Assembly: GCA_029865005.1 (NCBI GenBank)
Contig: JAOTSI010000003.1
Coordinates: 1-36,809, forward strand
Reading direction: 5' to 3'
Origin: Desulfobulbaceae bacterium
Lineage (GTDB): Bacteria; Desulfobacterota; Desulfobulbia; Desulfobulbales; Desulfobulbaceae
DNA length: 36,809 nucleotides
The notes under the pieces were generated by a model. That model was not told where the DNA came from. It made no database searches and saw only the letters and a list, made by a program, of their open reading frames with translations. This document shows positions 1 through 8,359 of this stretch, piece by piece; the first letter of the stretch is position 1, and every line of letters begins with the position of its first letter. Made by a program: the position numbers and the translations under genes.

Positions 1-405
1 GTTTACATATTGATTTAATATCTCTTTGTGCAGAGAGGCTACTAAAATTTTACTGCCCTCATCCGATTCTTTACTTACGGAATATTGGAAACGAAGTTGC
101 TCAATGGGAGTTATTAATTGTTCTTCAAGTTCAAAAGAGAGGGTTTGGTTGATTTGTTTACTGTCTATAAATGGAAGAAATAAATTACGTAGGGATAAGC
201 AGGATAGAGGAAGGCCGATAACTGTATTAATGTCTCTAAGTGTTATCTCGTCGAACATTATCTGGAAATCAGGGAGTTCTCCGTTGAGTTGGTTGGGGGC
301 GTGTAAGAGGGAGACAAGCTGTTTTACCCCGCTACCTTGTTGGCCCACTAGGGCAGCTGCTATATGATTATCGGCGATATCAATGCCGAGTACGTATTTA
401 TCCAT
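1..405 (-). CDS. gspL: GspL-like type II secretion assembly protein, N-terminal part (partial)
   Basis: An open frame of 135 codons starts at the ATG at 405 and has no stop before the left edge, so the gene is truncated by the window. The product begins MDKYVLGIDIADNHIAAALV, which is the phosphate-1 region of an actin-like ATPase fold as in GspL and PilM. Further on come GLPLSCLSLRNLFLPFID and a FELEEQLITPIEQL stretch, both typical of the cytoplasmic GspL domain. GspL links the GspE ATPase to the inner-membrane platform. It lies 38 bp after gspK in the normal K-L order. No clear Shine-Dalgarno sequence precedes the ATG, so translational coupling is possible. PilM is the alternative by fold, but the pseudopilin neighbours favour GspL. 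Confidence 0.85.
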   Translation of the reverse strand, partial: MDKYVLGIDIADNHIAAALVGQQGSGVKQLVSLLHAPNQLNGELPDFQIMFDEITLRDINTVIGLPLSCLSLRNLFLPFIDSKQINQTLSFELEEQLITPIEQLRFQYSVSKESDEGSKILVASLHKEILNQYVN

Positions 406-443
406 ATTGTATTCGTAATAACTCGTACTTCGTTTATTTCATA

Positions 444-1442
444 CTACTCTACTTTCCATGAAAGTAGATTTTGCTGACCGGACGTTAAGCGGTGAATGGT
501 GCCAACTCCTTGTCGTCGTAAATTTTTATATTCCGCCTTAACATTTACTTGGTAATAATCGCCGTTCACCGTGAGAAGTTGAGGGCTAATGGTGATATCA
601 GAGGGGAATGATGTATTCTTATACCACGAAATGTTATTGAGTGCGTCCTTATTGGACTCATCGGTGCGATATTCCACTAGAGCTTCCACTCCGTCTTCAG
701 GTATGCCTGGGGCGAGAATACTTAAAATTAAGGGGTTCGCGGTGTTAATATTAATTTTACCGTCTTGCCCATATACATCAATATAGTTGATTAATCCTTC
801 ATGTTCTTTTGTTCCGTATAAAAGCTCTTTGGTCATCCCCTTAACTGCCAGCAGTTCCTCCGGCCTGATAAAAGGAGCGTTGGCGCATTCGTGTCCCTGT
901 TCAAGGGATTGATAATAATTACTTTCAGCGCCCATTGGTCGTTCTTCATCGTCCTTGTCTATCCAGTCACTAAGCGCATCAAGTAAGGACTCGGCTTCTT
1001 CCTCTCCTTCGACGGCAAAATGACCTGAGGTCAGAAATCGGAGCCATAACTTACGTTGTAATATAACTCGACTTTTTTCCGATTCAGACTTGTTTGCAGG
1101 AATAAGACTATTAACCTGCAATTTTCCGGTTAGATCATTGATCTGTATGGTAATTCCCTCGCCGTCGAAGAAAGAAGAGAGGGCATCTGAATCATAAATA
1201 GCCCATGGATCAAGTAGGCTGTCTGTTACTGTTGCTTGTTCATCCTTTGTTAGTAGGGCGAAACTTATGTTGAGTCCGGAGGAGAGCATGGCATCAAGGC
1301 GTACTGTGTCTGCCTGATTATGGGAACTGTATAATTGCCAATTGACAGTGGAACCAATCTCCACTGTCACGCTAATTAAAATACCCACTACGAATAAGAC
1401 AAGTAACAGAGCCATCCCTTGATTGTCTGGTAGTAATTTCAT
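444..1442 (-). CDS. gspK: Type II secretion minor pseudopilin GspK
   Basis: The product is about 332 residues, a normal GspK length, and forms the tip of the T2SS pseudopilus with GspI and GspJ. The prepilin leader MKLLPDNQG is followed by MALLLVLFVVGILISVTVEI, with Leu rather than Glu at mature position 5, as is known for GspK. The remainder contains the alpha-domain and a helix-hairpin-helix-like region (VNSLIPANKS, NINTANPLILSILAPGIP) characteristic of the family. The frame remains open to 1475, but the ATG at 1442 overlaps the gspJ TGA as ATGA and puts the leader at a normal length, so I prefer 1442. It is co-transcribed with gspG-H-I-J upstream and gspL downstream. Confidence 0.93.
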   Translation of the reverse strand: MKLLPDNQGMALLLVLFVVGILISVTVEIGSTVNWQLYSSHNQADTVRLDAMLSSGLNISFALLTKDEQATVTDSLLDPWAIYDSDALSSFFDGEGITIQINDLTGKLQVNSLIPANKSESEKSRVILQRKLWLRFLTSGHFAVEGEEEAESLLDALSDWIDKDDEERPMGAESNYYQSLEQGHECANAPFIRPEELLAVKGMTKELLYGTKEHEGLINYIDVYGQDGKININTANPLILSILAPGIPEDGVEALVEYRTDESNKDALNNISWYKNTSFPSDITISPQLLTVNGDYYQVNVKAEYKNLRRQGVGTIHRLTSGQQNLLSWKVE

Positions 1443-2146
1443 TGCCCATTGCTCTGATGAGTAAGGTTCGACCAACCAACGGGAATAAGTATGTTGGTGG
1501 TGAAGCTCACTGTGGTTTCCTCTTGTTTGCTAAGCCAAAATTCCAAGGTGCATTTTACAGCGGCTGGCAATTCTATGGGATCACTGTCTGATTCAGCCGG
1601 TTCCGAGGACCAATTATCGCTTTCTTCTTCCCCTCCGGTAAGATAGGTAAAAGTGACTGATCGAAGATGGTCAGCGATAATATATCCGGGAGCGGTCTCA
1701 CTTTCTATGCTTATGGTCTCGTCGGTAAGGCCTGGCTTTAGTAATATATCGCTGCGATAGAGGACCAATCGCCCATCGCCTTCTCTATGGGGAAGTGCTG
1801 CATAGGATATAATACCAGGCCCTTCACTATCATGTTCCTTATCAAAAACTATATGACCGAGGGAAAGGAAACTTAATCGATCTGCTCGCGCTCCGTTTTG
1901 ATCTATATTTTCCCCGATAAATTGAACTTTTGGGTCATAAATAGCCGAGGTGACATCTTCTCGAATGCGTTGCATGGCGACTTGAGCTTGATAATAGATG
2001 TCTCCCTGTGTTCGAACGGATTCCATCATGTCAAATGTCCCGGATAGTGATATGGAAACCATGGTCATGACCATTGATAGTACCATTAGGGCCAACATGA
2101 TTTCAAGTAGGGTCATTCCATGATTTTCCCTTATCATATTGATCAC
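1439..2146 (-). CDS. gspJ: Type II secretion minor pseudopilin GspJ
   Basis: This 235-residue pseudopilin has the leader MINMIRENHG followed by MTLLEIMLALMVLSMVMTMV, with the conserved Glu5 after the predicted GspO cleavage site. Met replaces the usual Phe at mature position 1. The rest is a single soluble beta-rich domain with the family's ILLKPG-like and WLSKQ regions. The start is a GTG at 2146: a GGAG seven bases upstream supports it, and the GTG overlaps the gspI TGA by four bases (GTGA). The next ATG, at 2137, would be too far from that site. GspJ completes the pseudopilus tip complex. Family assignment rests on leader, length and position between gspI and gspK. Confidence 0.9.
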   Translation of the reverse strand: MINMIRENHGMTLLEIMLALMVLSMVMTMVSISLSGTFDMMESVRTQGDIYYQAQVAMQRIREDVTSAIYDPKVQFIGENIDQNGARADRLSFLSLGHIVFDKEHDSEGPGIISYAALPHREGDGRLVLYRSDILLKPGLTDETISIESETAPGYIIADHLRSVTFTYLTGGEEESDNWSSEPAESDSDPIELPAAVKCTLEFWLSKQEETTVSFTTNILIPVGWSNLTHQSNGQ

Positions 2147-2607
2147 TCTTGTTCTCCACCGGGCGAATTGCTGATAAGTGCACGAATAGAGTAGCTGTAT
2201 TTTTCGTCATTTTCCAAGGTGATGGTTAACTGGATGGCCTTGAGGGTATTTTCATCGGTCTCAATTCCAATTTCCTTTTCTGACGGCGTCCATACTTTCA
2301 AGGAATAATAGTAATTGTCATAAGGTTCTTCAAAGGAATCTTGATTGGAACTGAGCGAGGAAAAATCTGCCAGTTGCAGTTCGGTTATTTTTCCCCCTGC
2401 CAAGAGGGACGCTGTAGTATTAAAGCGAGAACTCATGGCTACTTGGATACTCTGGGATTGTGAACCTAGCAGGCTGACCACAGTGATAGCCAGGATGGCG
2501 ACAGCTACCATAACCTCTAAAAGGGTAAATCCAGAGGAGTTACCGGCCAGAAAAAAGGTTTGTTTTTTATAAGGTGGCTGGTTCAACATAGGAATCAAAA
2601 ATATCAC
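2143..2607 (-). CDS. gspI: Type II secretion minor pseudopilin GspI
   Basis: The product is at most 154 residues. The cleavage motif SSG followed by FTLLEVMVAVAILAITVVSL has Glu5 and the typical hydrophobic N-terminal helix. The mature part is short (about 128 residues), which fits GspI, the initiator of the pseudopilus tip. The start is uncertain: the GTG at 2607 has a GGAG only three bases upstream and overlaps gspH by 41 nt, while the ATG at 2589 overlaps by 23 nt but has no visible ribosome site. Either gives an unusually long leader of 20 to 26 residues. Gene order H-I-J supports the assignment. Confidence 0.88.
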   Translation of the reverse strand: MIFLIPMLNQPPYKKQTFFLAGNSSGFTLLEVMVAVAILAITVVSLLGSQSQSIQVAMSSRFNTTASLLAGGKITELQLADFSSLSSNQDSFEEPYDNYYYSLKVWTPSEKEIGIETDENTLKAIQLTITLENDEKYSYSIRALISNSPGGEQE

Positions 2608-3088
2608 TTACTCCAAGGAATGGTGACACTACGATGGTAATTATATCACCGTCATCGTCAAGCAGGTGAATATAGGCCTCTTCGGAATAACCTTTCGTGT
2701 TAAAGTGCAAACCGGTTCCTCCCAAGGAATGTTTCTCCCCAGGTATCAGAAGAATGTCTTGAATTGTGACACCCTCGGGAAGTTGAAATTGTTTTCCTTT
2801 TTTCGAGTCGCTATTTTCTAGTTCAGTGGATGATTTTCTGCTGATGATGTCGTGCTCCAGGTCAAAAATAAGGGTGTAATCGGTTCGTTTTCGAATGGCT
2901 TGTTGTTTGGTGTCGGCAATAAATCCGGTTAAGGTACGGGCGGAGGATTTGAGTGAGCCGAAGAAAACTGAGCGTGACATTCTCGGAATAGCCAGAGTTG
3001 AGACAATTGAGATTAGGGTGAGGGCAATAAGCATCTCTAAAAGGGTGAAGCCAGCAGATTTATTAGGAGCAATAGTATTTTTTACCAC
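2567..3088 (-). CDS. gspH: Type II secretion minor pseudopilin GspH
   Basis: A pseudopilin with leader ending KSAG followed by FTLLEMLIALTLISIVSTLA (Glu5 present) and a soluble domain with the GspH-type pattern, including LPEGVTIQDI and GLHFNTKGYS. GspH joins the major GspG filament to the tip complex. The frame stays open to 3172, but that would overlap gspG by 68 nt. I prefer the GTG at 3088, giving about 173 residues and a 13-residue leader. A strong AAGGAG at 3101-3106 overlaps the gspG stop and lies 12 nt before this GTG, longer than ideal. A rare ATT at 3094 would be spaced better, so the true start is unsettled. Confidence 0.88.
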   Translation of the reverse strand: MVKNTIAPNKSAGFTLLEMLIALTLISIVSTLAIPRMSRSVFFGSLKSSARTLTGFIADTKQQAIRKRTDYTLIFDLEHDIISRKSSTELENSDSKKGKQFQLPEGVTIQDILLIPGEKHSLGGTGLHFNTKGYSEEAYIHLLDDDGDIITIVVSPFLGVSDIFDSYVEPATL

Positions 3089-3104
3089 GGTAATACTATT
3101 CTCC

Positions 3105-3542
3105 TTAGTCAAGCTCCCAGTTATTAATATCGGCGTACTTATCTTCTCCTCCTTGTTCTCCGTCGGCCCCATAGGACATTAAATCGAAATCTCGGTGAAT
3201 ACCAGGTTGGATATAAATAAATTCGTTATCCCAAGGGTCCTTAGGGATAACCTCGATATAGCCGCCTTTACGCCATTTTTTTGCTAGTTTGCCAGCGGAC
3301 GGCGGTTCAATGAGGGCTTGAAGTCCCTGTTCGGTGGAGGGGTATACACTGTTATCCAGCTTATATCTTTGCAGGGCTTGTTCGAGGGCGCGGATATTGA
3401 CTTCTGCTGAAACACGTCGTGCTTCATCTGGATATGGCATAAGTTTCTGTACAACTAAACTTCCAAGAACACCGAGAATAACCAGAACAACCAGTAATTC
3501 GATTAGGGTAAAGCCACGTGAATCTTTGAGATGATTTTTCAT
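3105..3542 (-). CDS. gspG: Type II secretion major pseudopilin GspG
   Basis: This 145-residue protein is a full-length GspG, the main subunit of the T2SS pseudopilus. It has leader MKNHLKDSRG followed by FTLIELLVVLVILGVLGSLV with Glu5. It also has the family-specific VYPSTEQGLQAL segment and the calcium-site loop around PKDPWDNEFIYIQPG, followed by FDLMSYGADGEQGG. The ATG at 3542 has no visible Shine-Dalgarno sequence. It is the first gene of the visible operon: the gene upstream (3654-5822) is not gspF but a secreted-type protein, so the platform and ATPase genes must lie elsewhere. A possible promoter is present at 3593-3623. Confidence 0.96.
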   Translation of the reverse strand: MKNHLKDSRGFTLIELLVVLVILGVLGSLVVQKLMPYPDEARRVSAEVNIRALEQALQRYKLDNSVYPSTEQGLQALIEPPSAGKLAKKWRKGGYIEVIPKDPWDNEFIYIQPGIHRDFDLMSYGADGEQGGEDKYADINNWELD

Positions 3543-3592
3543 AAAAGTAAATGTATTTAGGTTAAGAGTAGTGCAGTGAGAGGTTGCGCGAT

Positions 3593-3623
3593 ATTATAAT
3601 TTTCTCATGGGATGAGGGATCAA
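3593..3623 (-). promoter_or_regulatory. Candidate promoter for the gspG-L operon
   Basis: On the minus strand a perfect TATAAT (3593-3598) lies about 50 bp before the gspG ATG. A TTGATC at 3618-3623 is a possible -35 at a long 19-bp spacing. A short CTCAT/ATGAG hairpin falls between them. This is only a sequence match; AT-rich DNA yields such matches by chance. Confidence 0.3.
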
Positions 3624-3653
3624 AAAAATATCTTTGAGTTAAAAAATAAAGGT

Positions 3654-5822
3654 TCATATATTAGTACATTCTTTAACAGCCAATTTAGCTCTGCGTATTC
3701 TGATTATAGTCCCCAGTCCAATAAAGCAAACAAGGATTGACAATAGAGCTGGATGCAAGCTGAGCCAGCTGAGTGCAATGAGCGGTAATAACAAACATTG
3801 GGTTAATAGTCGTAAAATACTGTTAGCGGCAATGGTGTTAGCAATGGTCGGAGAGAAATGATAATAGAAGTCTACTAAATGGCAACCCACGGAATTGTGA
3901 ATGAGGTAACGGTCACGAAAATCGCGCAAAACCTTAACATAGGGGTGAAGAACTGAACCGTAGGCTGCTGTGGCGATAAAACAAGCCTCAGAGGTTTCGA
4001 ATTTTATAATATTACCATAGTAAATGTCACTTTTTTCGCTGATTCCATAGGCGCGTACATAATAGGTGGTACCGGGCCGAAGATCGTTCATTTTGGATGA
4101 ATAAGTTCCGGTGCCGGAGCCGTTGTCAGTGAAGCCGTCGGTGATGAAGTTGCTATTTTGTACTTTTTGGGGTTCGCTTTCCTCTGTATCAGTATTGTCA
4201 TTTTGAGGATATAACGGATCAGGGTTTAAACTGAAAACAATTCCACGTTTTTTAAAAGTTAAACTTGTATTATCTTGAATTGTTCCTCCGCTGACTGCCG
4301 AAGTTTGGGTGATAGAGGTAACTATGCGGGTGCTGATGCCCGAGGCGTTGAACACCTCGGTATAGTTGGGAGTAGAGCTGACCGATCCGGTAAGATCTCC
4401 ATTCGTTGGTAGAGTACTTGACGTTGTATCTGAAATATCATAGCTGGCTAGAGCTGCGGCCTCAATTCCTTCCTGTTGAGTGACACCAACTGCGATGATC
4501 TTGTCGGTTGAAAGGAGTGCTATTGCCGTGCCATAATCATTATCGCCAAAGGGAGAGATCATGGCAGAGATATCCCATTGATTTGAGTAATCACTTTCAG
4601 GATTCATAAAGGATTGCTCATCATCTAAGGAATTATACATAATGAGATCGTTAATGACGATTTGTGAACCGGAAATCGAATTGTTTATTGTTGCTTTCTC
4701 TTGGGCAAAAATAAAGAGAAAGCTTTTTTTGTTATCGATATCCTGGGTATAGCCTGTCATCCCTATGCCGTTTTCACTCACTACTAGCGTGGAAATTTCA
4801 TCGTCTTCATCTTCTAAGCCAACGTTTAAAGCTCCTTCGAAGCCGAAGGTCCCATCGGCAGTCCCGTTATGGGTAAAGAGAAAAAGCATGGAATCACGAT
4901 CTCCAACTTCTCCTATGGAGCCGGCTGCCAATAGGGAACCGTCTTCTAAGATACTTATGGCCTGACCTCTGCTTGAGACGTGGTCATCTGTTGGGTAAGC
5001 TACTCCTTGGTCACCGAAACTTTCATCAAGTTGTCCATAGGCGCTAACCCGTATCACCAATGCCTGTTCCCAGCCATCGTTATTATTACTCGTAGAACCC
5101 ACTGCGACAATACTATCATTGGAGAGTATCTTGAGGTCGTTTAATACCGTATCATCACCTATGGTGTCTATAACTTTGGTTCCCTGAGCGTCGCCGAAAG
5201 TAGTGTCGATCGTACCATCATCCAAATACCTGGTCAATACAGGGACTTTTCCGATGGTGCCGGTAGAGTAGCCAGCCACTACGATTCGGCCAGCTGAATC
5301 AACGGCTACAGCATGTATTTCATCGTTGTCTGCTGTATTTCCAATGATTATGCCGTTCTCTCCGAATCCTTCGTAAAGAGAACCATCTGCATTGTAACAA
5401 GCTAATGCAAAATCTTTATCCCCTGAAACCACCGTGGCGTAACCTGCGGCAATAATTTTGCCGTCAGCTGTATAGCTCAGGGCTAAAATTTCAGCATCGC
5501 CGTTTCCCAATTGGGTTGTTATTGCACCATCTGATTGAAAAGAGCTGTCCAGGACACCGTTAGAATTAAGACGCAACAACGCAAAACTTGACCGGGACGA
5601 GACAGTAGTGCTGCCTCCTACGATTATTTTGTTATTATCATGATCTATTAATAAGGCATTAGTTTTAATCGTATTTCCGTTAATATCTATAATGGCCCTA
5701 CCGTTAATGCCAAACTCACCATCGCCTTCAAAGCTCAAGGCAGATGAGGTATCAAAAGTGAGAGGTAATAAGATATGTAGTATAAAGAGCAGCCATAACC
5801 AGCTTATCTTGTGATTTTTCAT
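3654..5822 (-). CDS. Secreted delta-60-repeat protein with CFI-box C-terminal domain
   Basis: The product is 722 residues. Residues 1-29 form a signal peptide. Residues about 30-390 hold tandem repeats of roughly 55-60 residues with the pattern ALLRLNSNGVLDSSF / GKIIAAGYAT, the delta-60 repeat thought to form a beta-propeller. Residues about 480-605 resemble the fibronectin-like module that carries RGIVFSLNP and LRPGTTYYVRAYG. From about residue 612 comes CFIATAAYGS, then FRDRYL, FYYHFSP and two hydrophobic stretches, ending in a basic tail. This tail matches what I know as the CFI-box C-terminal domain. GGAGG six bases before the ATG decides the start. It lies 111 bp upstream of gspG on the same strand, so it may be a T2SS client or be anchored in the membrane by its tail. 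Ligand and function are unknown. Confidence 0.8.
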   Translation of the reverse strand: MKNHKISWLWLLFILHILLPLTFDTSSALSFEGDGEFGINGRAIIDINGNTIKTNALLIDHDNNKIIVGGSTTVSSRSSFALLRLNSNGVLDSSFQSDGAITTQLGNGDAEILALSYTADGKIIAAGYATVVSGDKDFALACYNADGSLYEGFGENGIIIGNTADNDEIHAVAVDSAGRIVVAGYSTGTIGKVPVLTRYLDDGTIDTTFGDAQGTKVIDTIGDDTVLNDLKILSNDSIVAVGSTSNNNDGWEQALVIRVSAYGQLDESFGDQGVAYPTDDHVSSRGQAISILEDGSLLAAGSIGEVGDRDSMLFLFTHNGTADGTFGFEGALNVGLEDEDDEISTLVVSENGIGMTGYTQDIDNKKSFLFIFAQEKATINNSISGSQIVINDLIMYNSLDDEQSFMNPESDYSNQWDISAMISPFGDNDYGTAIALLSTDKIIAVGVTQQEGIEAAALASYDISDTTSSTLPTNGDLTGSVSSTPNYTEVFNASGISTRIVTSITQTSAVSGGTIQDNTSLTFKKRGIVFSLNPDPLYPQNDNTDTEESEPQKVQNSNFITDGFTDNGSGTGTYSSKMNDLRPGTTYYVRAYGISEKSDIYYGNIIKFETSEACFIATAAYGSVLHPYVKVLRDFRDRYLIHNSVGCHLVDFYYHFSPTIANTIAANSILRLLTQCLLLPLIALSWLSLHPALLSILVCFIGLGTIIRIRRAKLAVKECTNI

Positions 5823-5871
5823 GGTCCGCCTCCGCTTAACGGTTCAATTCTTATGGTCCATTGTAGCCCTT

Positions 5872-5893
5872 ATCTTATAACTCCTTATAAGAT
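5872..5893. repeat. Perfect 9-bp AT-rich hairpin
   Basis: ATCTTATAA, a four-base loop, then TTATAAGAT form a perfect stem in the gap between two minus-strand genes. No T-tract follows on the minus strand, so it is not a canonical terminator for the upstream molybdopterin gene. It may stabilise the transcript's 3' end or act as an operator. Confidence 0.45.
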
Positions 5894-5912
5894 TATGCCA
5901 TATTTGTTTTTA

Positions 5913-6938
5913 TCAAGGTCCGAAATGACAAACGGGATAGCGACATTTTTTGCAGTTACGGCATAGACCGCCGTGCCCTAAAGCAGCCAGTTGTTCGCGA
6001 CCGACCTTTTCTCCTATTAAAATCCTCGGTAGTACTAAATCAAATACAGTTATTTTATGATACATTCCGCAAGCCGGTAAACCGAGAATAGGAACATCTT
6101 TGATGCGACCGGTTAAAAACATGGCTCCAGGCAATACTGGAGATCCGTAGGTTATTTCCTCGGCTCCCGCTTGAAAAATACCTTTGCGGGTCACATCATC
6201 GGGGTCCACCGACATACCACCGGTGGTTATGATCAGTTGCGCGCCTTGGGTAATGCAATCCTTGATAGCGGTGGCGATTTTGTCGATATCGTCTGGGGCA
6301 TAGCGCACGATATCAAGTTGACTACCCAGCTCCTTGAGTTTTGTTCGAATAACCTCTTGAAAACGATCTTCTATTTTCCCGGAAAAAACTTCATTGCCGG
6401 TTATTACCACTCCGGCACGCACTTTTTTTAGAGCAATGACTTGGATGATTTTTTTATTTTGCTTGCAGATTGCTGTGGCCTGATCCAACAATTTACGTTT
6501 GGCAATGAGAGGGATTAGCCTGGTAGCGGCCACTGTATCTCCCTTGTGAACTGGGGTGTAATTGGGAAGTGTTGCACACATCACCTCGCCAAGCAGATTA
6601 AATTGATAGAGGCTATCAACGTCGATTTTTAGTAATCCATTTTCTTCAGCTATGAGGGATATTTTGCCTTCTACCGGTTCTGGACTGCATTCAATACCTG
6701 AGCCGGCTAAAGAGGCGGATAATATCCGAGCAGCTTCATCTTCATGGATTTCATCATCTCGCAGTTCCAGAACGTAAATATGTTCTTTACCCAAGCGTTT
6801 GAGATGTGGCAGGTCCTCTTGTCGGATAACATGGCCCTTTCTAAAGGCTGGACCTTTTTTTTCTCCCCGTACTATCTCTGTGACATCATGGGGAAGTACC
6901 ATGCCAACGGCTTGATCTACCAGTATTTTTTTTTTCAT
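5913..6938 (-). CDS. MoeA/MoaB-fold molybdopterin-binding protein with C-terminal Cys cluster
   Basis: The 341-residue product has an N-terminal region starting KKKILVDQAVGMVLPHDVTEI, similar to the MoeA-like binding head. Residues about 175-320 form a MoCF-biosynthesis domain, with GVVITGNEVFSGKIEDRF, the signature TTGGMSVDPDDVTR and LPGAMFLTG. The family binds molybdopterin or its adenylylated form and acts in molybdenum cofactor insertion. The last 20 residues add a GGLCRNCKKCRYPVCHFGP tail with four cysteines (C-x2-C-x2-C-x4-C), suggesting a metal or Fe-S site. No ribosome site is evident. The gene follows the cupin gene by 20 bp, probably in one transcript. It is not a full MoeA, which is longer, and it differs from MoaB in having the extra N-terminal head. 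Confidence 0.8.
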   Translation of the reverse strand: MKKKILVDQAVGMVLPHDVTEIVRGEKKGPAFRKGHVIRQEDLPHLKRLGKEHIYVLELRDDEIHEDEAARILSASLAGSGIECSPEPVEGKISLIAEENGLLKIDVDSLYQFNLLGEVMCATLPNYTPVHKGDTVAATRLIPLIAKRKLLDQATAICKQNKKIIQVIALKKVRAGVVITGNEVFSGKIEDRFQEVIRTKLKELGSQLDIVRYAPDDIDKIATAIKDCITQGAQLIITTGGMSVDPDDVTRKGIFQAGAEEITYGSPVLPGAMFLTGRIKDVPILGLPACGMYHKITVFDLVLPRILIGEKVGREQLAALGHGGLCRNCKKCRYPVCHFGP

Positions 6939-6958
6939 ATATTAGATGCCGGAGGGGA

Positions 6959-7321
6959 TTATTCGTTTACCTTTTCTTTATTTTCATCTTCTTCTATTTC
7001 TCCCATCATTACCCATGCATCAACAGCCTTAACCGGCTGCTCAGTGGTACGAATTATACAATCTACTCCAATGGGAAGGGTGAAAACTTCACCTTTGTTA
7101 ACCTTTGCTTCTTGATTTCCTATTCTGAGAAAAAGTTCTCCTTCCACAACCATGGTGATTTGTTCATGGGTATTACTATCCATTTTAAAAATAGTATTGG
7201 GCTCCATCTCAAAATAGGTCATTTTTACATGTTCCAGGGAAACTCCCCAAGAATTGATTCCATCAGCAATTTGTTTCAGGTTCAGTTCTTCGGTCGGAAA
7301 ATATTGTGGTTTAAGTGCCAT
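6959..7321 (-). CDS. Small single-domain cupin protein
   Basis: The 120-residue product is a single beta-barrel. The first cupin motif region reads MDSNTHEQITMVVEGELFLRIG and the second KVNKGEVFTLPIGVDCIIRTTE. Only one His and one Glu of the usual metal-binding set are clear (in THEQ), and the second motif has Gly-Val-Asp-Cys where a His is often found, so a metal site is uncertain. The C-terminus is very acidic and lysine-rich (EIEEDENKEKVNE). It sits between the MBL-fold hydrolase (51 bp upstream) and the molybdopterin-binding gene (20 bp downstream), likely in one operon. Substrate unknown. Confidence 0.75.
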   Translation of the reverse strand: MALKPQYFPTEELNLKQIADGINSWGVSLEHVKMTYFEMEPNTIFKMDSNTHEQITMVVEGELFLRIGNQEAKVNKGEVFTLPIGVDCIIRTTEQPVKAVDAWVMMGEIEEDENKEKVNE

Positions 7322-7372
7322 TATACGTCTCTTTGATGCTGAATGAGCGTTGTTGAAATAATTTATATGTAA

Positions 7373-8338
7373 TTATTGGGCTGGGAGTGTTTTTGCATTA
7401 TCTGTGTTTTGTGCTTTTTGGTCCGTTGGATGAAAATATTTAATCCTGAGATTGGCCATGATCAAAGATTCCGATCGTGAGCGGGTCGGTAGAGTTGTAT
7501 AAAGTTCACGGTATGCGCGATCAATGTTTTTACCATGGGAGACAATCTCGGTGGCCAGGGTGTCGAACTGAGCAAGGTAACTTTTCATTTCCATAAGATC
7601 CCGGTTTGAGGAGAGTGGACCGTGACCTGGAATAATCTTCTCTGCGCCTAAAGATGAGACTTTATCAAGTTCTGCTCGCCATCTAACTATTTGTCCTTCA
7701 CCCATATAGGGATGATAATCGGTAAATAGTAGATCTCCCGTGAAAACTACCTTTTTTTCAGGAAGATGAACGAAAAGGCTCCCTCTGCTATGCGATGGCG
7801 TAGCTGTCACCAGACGAATATCTACTCCCTTGAAATCAAGTTTCAGAGACTGCCCATTAAACGTTCTGGTGGGGTAAACGATCTCAGTTCCGGCTAACTC
7901 TTCAGCAGTCAGACCGTAGGAGGTTGCGTTTTCTAAGGTGGTATGTGAATGCTTCACCATTTCGTCGAGGCAATCGGCGTGGGCAACGATTTCTGCTCCT
8001 TCATTTTTAAAGACAGAGGCACCGAAACTATGATTTAGATGATGGTGGGTGAGAATTAGGTACTGGATGGGTTTATCGGTGATGGTTTTTATCTCGGCAA
8101 GAAAGTTTTGTGCTTCTTTTGCGCTTCCCAGGGAGTCTATAACTGCAACTCCTTCATCTCCTATGATAATTCCGCTATTGGCTCCAAAACTATTGGTGGG
8201 AAGAGGATCGTGAACGTCCAGATAGCTATATACTCCATCCGTTATCTGTATCATTGGTTCGCGTCCAAAAGTTAAGGAGACACCAAGGAGCAAAAGACTA
8301 ATAAGGAAAGCAATTACTATTCTGAACAACTGGATCAT
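7373..8338 (-). CDS. Exported metallo-beta-lactamase-fold hydrolase
   Basis: The 321-residue product begins with a hydrophobic signal peptide or anchor (residues 1-24). The MBL fold follows: SGIIIGDEGVAVIDSLG, then the metal motif region LILTHHHLNHSFG at about residues 94-106, the later ligands in ATPSHSRGS and VVFTGDLLF, and IIPGHGPL near residue 240. The first motif is HxHxNH rather than the usual HxHxDH: the codon is AAT, so Asn replaces the metal-2 Asp. GAGGG six bases before the ATG supports the start. It lies 21 bp after nfo and upstream of the cupin. The substrate cannot be inferred; such proteins include thiol hydrolases and quinoprotein-associated hydrolases. Confidence 0.85.
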   Translation of the reverse strand: MIQLFRIVIAFLISLLLLGVSLTFGREPMIQITDGVYSYLDVHDPLPTNSFGANSGIIIGDEGVAVIDSLGSAKEAQNFLAEIKTITDKPIQYLILTHHHLNHSFGASVFKNEGAEIVAHADCLDEMVKHSHTTLENATSYGLTAEELAGTEIVYPTRTFNGQSLKLDFKGVDIRLVTATPSHSRGSLFVHLPEKKVVFTGDLLFTDYHPYMGEGQIVRWRAELDKVSSLGAEKIIPGHGPLSSNRDLMEMKSYLAQFDTLATEIVSHGKNIDRAYRELYTTLPTRSRSESLIMANLRIKYFHPTDQKAQNTDNAKTLPAQ

Positions 8339-8359
8339 AGGTATCCCTCTAAATTGAGA

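Noticed and set aside
26-367. 113-codon plus-strand frame at the left edge
   Set aside because: It is antisense to the clear GspL-like frame at 1-405 and its product is low-complexity with no known motif.
5872-5893. Rho-independent terminator for the molybdopterin gene
   Set aside because: The stem is AT-only and is not followed by a T-run on the minus strand.
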